Of a stretch of 64,000 nucleotides of DNA, positions 61,382 through 64,000 are shown in pieces; the first letter of the stretch is position 1; every line of letters starts with the position of its first letter. The translations under genes were made by a program, and so were the position numbers. The DNA lies in NCBI GenBank assembly GCA_029256105.1, contig JAQSYO010000015.1, positions 1 to 64,000 of the forward strand. The letters run 5' to 3'. Origin of the DNA: Herbinix sp. GTDB taxonomy: Bacteria; Bacillota; Clostridia; Lachnospirales; Lachnospiraceae. The notes under the pieces were generated by a model, which did no database searches, was not told the origin of the DNA, and saw only the letters and a list, made by a program, of their open reading frames with translations.

Positions 61382-62558
61382 TTAAGCATTGTTCTGTCTG
61401 ATAGTACTTATCATTCTATCTGTTTTCTTCAATATAAGAACTACGATACAGCCTATCACTGAAATGATAGATAAAACTCTATATAACAAGAATATACTTG
61501 CGTTCTCCAGAATTATGCCACCTGTTATATTACCGATAAATCCACCCACTCCATAGGCAGCTGTGTAGAAAGTCATGGAGGTGGTTTTAACTTTACTCGG
61601 TGTTATCTTATTCAAATATTCTAACGCTCCCAATAAAACCAAGGGATAGGAAACGCTTTCAAGTAATTGAATAATAATAATGATATGAAATGAATCAAAC
61701 ACGGAGACCAGGAAAAATCGTAGTGCATAAAACATAATTCCCAACAGATAGATATTTAGTTTATTAAATTTTGTGATTAATCTCTTTCCATAATATAAAA
61801 CCGGTAAGGCACTCAGTGCGATAAGGAACCAAACAAATCCTAAATTTCCTGTATTTCCTCCGGTCCTTTGAATTAATATTGCAAGATAACTTACATTACC
61901 ACCAATAGCAATGTTACAAATAATGGCGGAAATAATTAAAATCAAATACCTCTTATCCTTAATTAACTTAAATCCATCATTGATATTAATCTTCTCTCTG
62001 GTGTGTTTATAAGAGAATTTTACCTTTGCAATCATCACGCTTCCAATAATCATAACATAGGAATAAATGAAGTAAGACATTCTTAAGCCATAATACTGGA
62101 TGATCTGACCCAACAATAATGCACCTATAGCGTATCCTATATTACCCATAAGGCGTATTCTTCCATACTGTATTCGAGGGTTATGTTCAATAATCTCATA
62201 GCAGTAGGCATCCGCTATAGGATACACCGAGCTTTGAAAGACAGCCAAAAGAATTAAAGCGAATATAACCGAATAAACATTGTTAACCACAAGAAAACTG
62301 TATATTATGAATGAGCAGAATATACCCAGCATAATTAAGGTTATTTTTTTATTAAGGTACTTATCCGTGATAAATCCTCAATTGAGTAAATACTCCTACA
62401 ATGGAAAATGCTGCACTGGCAATCCCTATTTGAGCAAAGGTCAATCCCTTTTGTTGGTAGAATAAAATTAAAAAAGGATTAATACTAGCCATTGCAATGT
62501 ATATTGCCATATAGAATATACTTAATTCGAACGTTGTTTTATCAATTTTCTTCCACAT
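61382..62558 (-). pseudogene. MFS transporter broken by a frameshift
   Basis: A major facilitator of the MFS_1-like (LacY/nucleoside symporter type) group, 12 membrane spans when joined. The N-terminal part (62361-62558) reads ASINPFLILFYQQKGLTFAQIG and then runs into a stop; the C-terminal part (61382-62376) continues in another frame as GFITDKYLNKKITLIMLGI. One extra base near 62379 (in TTGAGGATT) accounts for the break. The AKR gene precedes it by 2 bases in the same transcript. This could be a real lesion or a sequencing error. Confidence 0.8.
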
Positions 62559-62560
62559 TT

Positions 62561-63700
62561 TTATATTCCCATACTTTTCGAAAAGTCAGCCATTACTTCT
62601 GATATTTTGATCTGCTGAGGACATACTTTTTCACAACTTTGACATCCTATGCAAGCTCCCGGCTTTTTATCCTCATCATATGTCATTAGCGCCATTGGTG
62701 CAATAAAACCACCTCCGGTAAAAATATGTTCATTATACAAAGCCAAAAGGTCAGGAATGTTCAGTTCCTTAGGACAGTGGCTTGTACAGTATCTGCATTC
62801 AGTACATGGGAGTATATTATTATTCAGTATCTCATCCGCAATACCAAGTATCGTTCTCATCTCAAGTGAATTTAATGGTTTAGCTTCCTCAAAGGTTTTG
62901 ATGTTTTCTACCATCTGTTCATAATTTGACATTCCCGACAGAATCATTGTCACACCCGGAATGGACTGTAAAAACCGAAATGCCCATGCGGGTATATTTT
63001 CATCTGGACGTAATTTTTTCAAATTTGCTTCATTTTCTTCCGATAATGTGACAAGACGTCCGCCACGCAAAGGCTCCATAACCCATACAGGGATATTATA
63101 TTGCTGTAACAGCTCCGTCTTTTCATTTGAATTTTGGAATTTCCAGTCCAGATAATTCAACTGAAGCTGACCAAATTCCATGGCTTCTGCATAGGCTTCT
63201 AGAAAGCGTTTTATCACTTTATAACTTCCATGCGCAGAAAAGCCGAGATGACGAATGCGGCCACTTTCCTTTTGTTTCATCAAATAGTTAAAAATACCAT
63301 ACTTTGGATTCAGATAAGCATCAATATTCATCTCACATACATTGTGGAATAAATAGAAATCAAAATACTCTACATCGCACTTTTTCAGCTGTTTTTCAAA
63401 AATCTCTTCCACCTTATACATATTACTAAGATCATATCCCGGGAATTTTGTAGTAAGTTAATAACTTTCACGCGGATATTTGCTTAATACTTTTCCCAGA
63501 ACAATTTCCGATTGCCCATCATGATAGCCCCAAGCAGTGTCGTAATAGTTCACTCTGTGTCCCATGGCATAATCAACCATTTTCTGTGTTTCCGCCTCAT
63601 TAATATTTGCGTAAACTCCATCTTTAATTGGCAGACGCATAGCCCCAAATCCTAATAACAAAATCTTTCTATTCTGATAATCCTTATATAACATTTTCAT
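62561..63700 (-). pseudogene. Aldo/keto reductase with C-terminal 4Fe-4S domain, interrupted by a stop codon
   Basis: Two halves lie in the same frame and are split by TAA at 63458-63460. The first half has GFGAMRLP and YYDTAWGYHDGQSEIVLGKVL (catalytic Asp and Tyr), the second starts TTKFPGYDLSNMYKVEE and continues through the AKR barrel to two ferredoxin clusters, CTECRYCTSHCP and CIGCQSCEKVCP. The expected residue at the stop is Tyr, so a single TAT to TAA change explains it. Full length would be about 379 residues. The rest of the sequence is undamaged, so the lesion is recent or is a sequencing error. Confidence 0.85.
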
Positions 63701-63756
63701 ATCACTCCTTCTCTTGGACTCTTGAAAAATAGCTTCAGTTCATGTATGATGAGTGT

Positions 63757-63787
63757 ATTATATAACCTAAACCTAACTCTAGGTCAA
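63757..63787 (-). promoter_or_regulatory. MerR-type promoter of the AKR-MFS operon
   Basis: On the - strand TTGACC (63787-63782) and TATAAT (63762-63757) are separated by 19 bases, the long spacer typical of promoters that MerR proteins activate. The spacer contains the dyad CCTA-GAGT-TAGG. The MerR gene lies divergently on the other side. Confidence 0.75.
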
Positions 63788-63878
63788 TGGTTGATATAAA
63801 ATTTACATTTAAAATTTACATATAATTTATTGATTTACGGAAAAACATAAAATTTATTATTATATGGAGGTTATCAAA

Positions 63879-64000
63879 ATGACTTATTCAATAGGGCAAA
63901 TTTCCGAAATACTAAATATATCAATTTCTTCTTTACGATATTATGATAAAGAAGGCCTTCTCCCTTTAGTAAACAGAACACCAGGTAATATTCGTGTTTT
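63879..64000 (+). CDS. MerR-family regulator (3' end beyond the window)
   Basis: The first 40 codons read YSIGQISEILNISISSLRYYDKEGLLPLVNRTPGNIRVF, the complete helix-turn-helix start of a MerR protein. ATG 63879 is preceded by TGGAGG at nine bases. Divergent from the aldo/keto reductase gene and probably its activator. The ligand-binding part lies outside the window. Confidence 0.92.
   Translation, partial: MTYSIGQISEILNISISSLRYYDKEGLLPLVNRTPGNIRV

Overview
The window is AT-rich chromosomal DNA from a spore-forming, low-GC Firmicute, most likely a member of the Lachnospiraceae (Clostridium cluster XIVa, Lachnoclostridium phytofermentans-like). The evidence is a spoIVA gene, a mre/min/rod block, a sepF-ylmH-divIVA block, strong Shine-Dalgarno sites and frequent TTG/GTG starts. 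The species is inferred from gene content and order; I could not run a search.

Positions 1-34415 are conserved housekeeping DNA, almost all on the + strand. The order is spoIVA (cut by the window edge), an SH3-NlpC/P60 wall hydrolase, a membrane-anchored MutS homologue, rnhA, mutS, mutL, miaA, a PLP lyase of the methionine gamma-lyase/aluminium-resistance family, a DUF4321 protein and radC. Then come mreB-mreC-mreD-PBP2-minC-minD-minE-rodA (cell shape and septum placement), mgsA, a D-Ala-D-Ala carboxypeptidase lipoprotein, a P-loop protein, a DUF378 protein, an HlyD-like protein, yggS-sepF-ylmH-divIVA, aroB, lspA, an rluD-type pseudouridine synthase and a DUF4143-type ATPase. Two diverged copies of a hairpin element (about 5385-5527 and 23452-23606) and a three-unit repeat carrying both SD and anti-SD sequences in front of radC stand out from this ordinary background.

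Positions 34416-42482 hold a BlaI-family regulator with operator-like dyads and, directly behind it, a complete-looking filamentous-phage (inovirus) prophage bounded by 63-bp direct repeats (35163-35225 and 42420-42482, one mismatch). It encodes an ssDNA-binding-like protein, a signal-peptide-bearing major coat protein followed by a strong terminator, a Zot/pI-like morphogenesis ATPase, small membrane coat-like proteins, a 543-aa adsorption-protein candidate, a pVI-like protein, an HUH rolling-circle Rep, several small unknown proteins and one divergent ribbon-helix-helix repressor facing its own operators. No recombinase is visible. The left repeat overlaps a host terminator and contains a perfect TACA-N2-TGTA dyad of BlaI-operator type.

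Positions 42483-60130 look like an accessory island, nearly all on the - strand and littered with broken transposase pieces. It carries a PHP-domain protein, two APH-fold kinases, an HPr-kinase-like P-loop protein, an archaeal-type S-adenosylmethionine synthetase next to a myo-inositol-1-phosphate synthase, two overlapping ABC exporter subunits, a family 2 glycosyltransferase, a PhnP-like metallo-beta-lactamase-fold phosphodiesterase, a large NTP_transf_5-type nucleotidyltransferase and a second PHP protein. Together these suggest biosynthesis and export of a small phosphorylated, possibly cyclitol-containing or peptide-derived metabolite. No known core enzyme (lasso cyclase, NRPS, PKS, radical SAM) and no clear precursor peptide is seen, so the product is unknown.

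The right end (60131-64000) has a class I methyltransferase, an MFS transporter broken by a frameshift, an aldo/keto reductase with a C-terminal ferredoxin domain broken by a nonsense codon, a MerR-type 19-bp-spacer promoter in front of them, and the start of a divergent MerR regulator.
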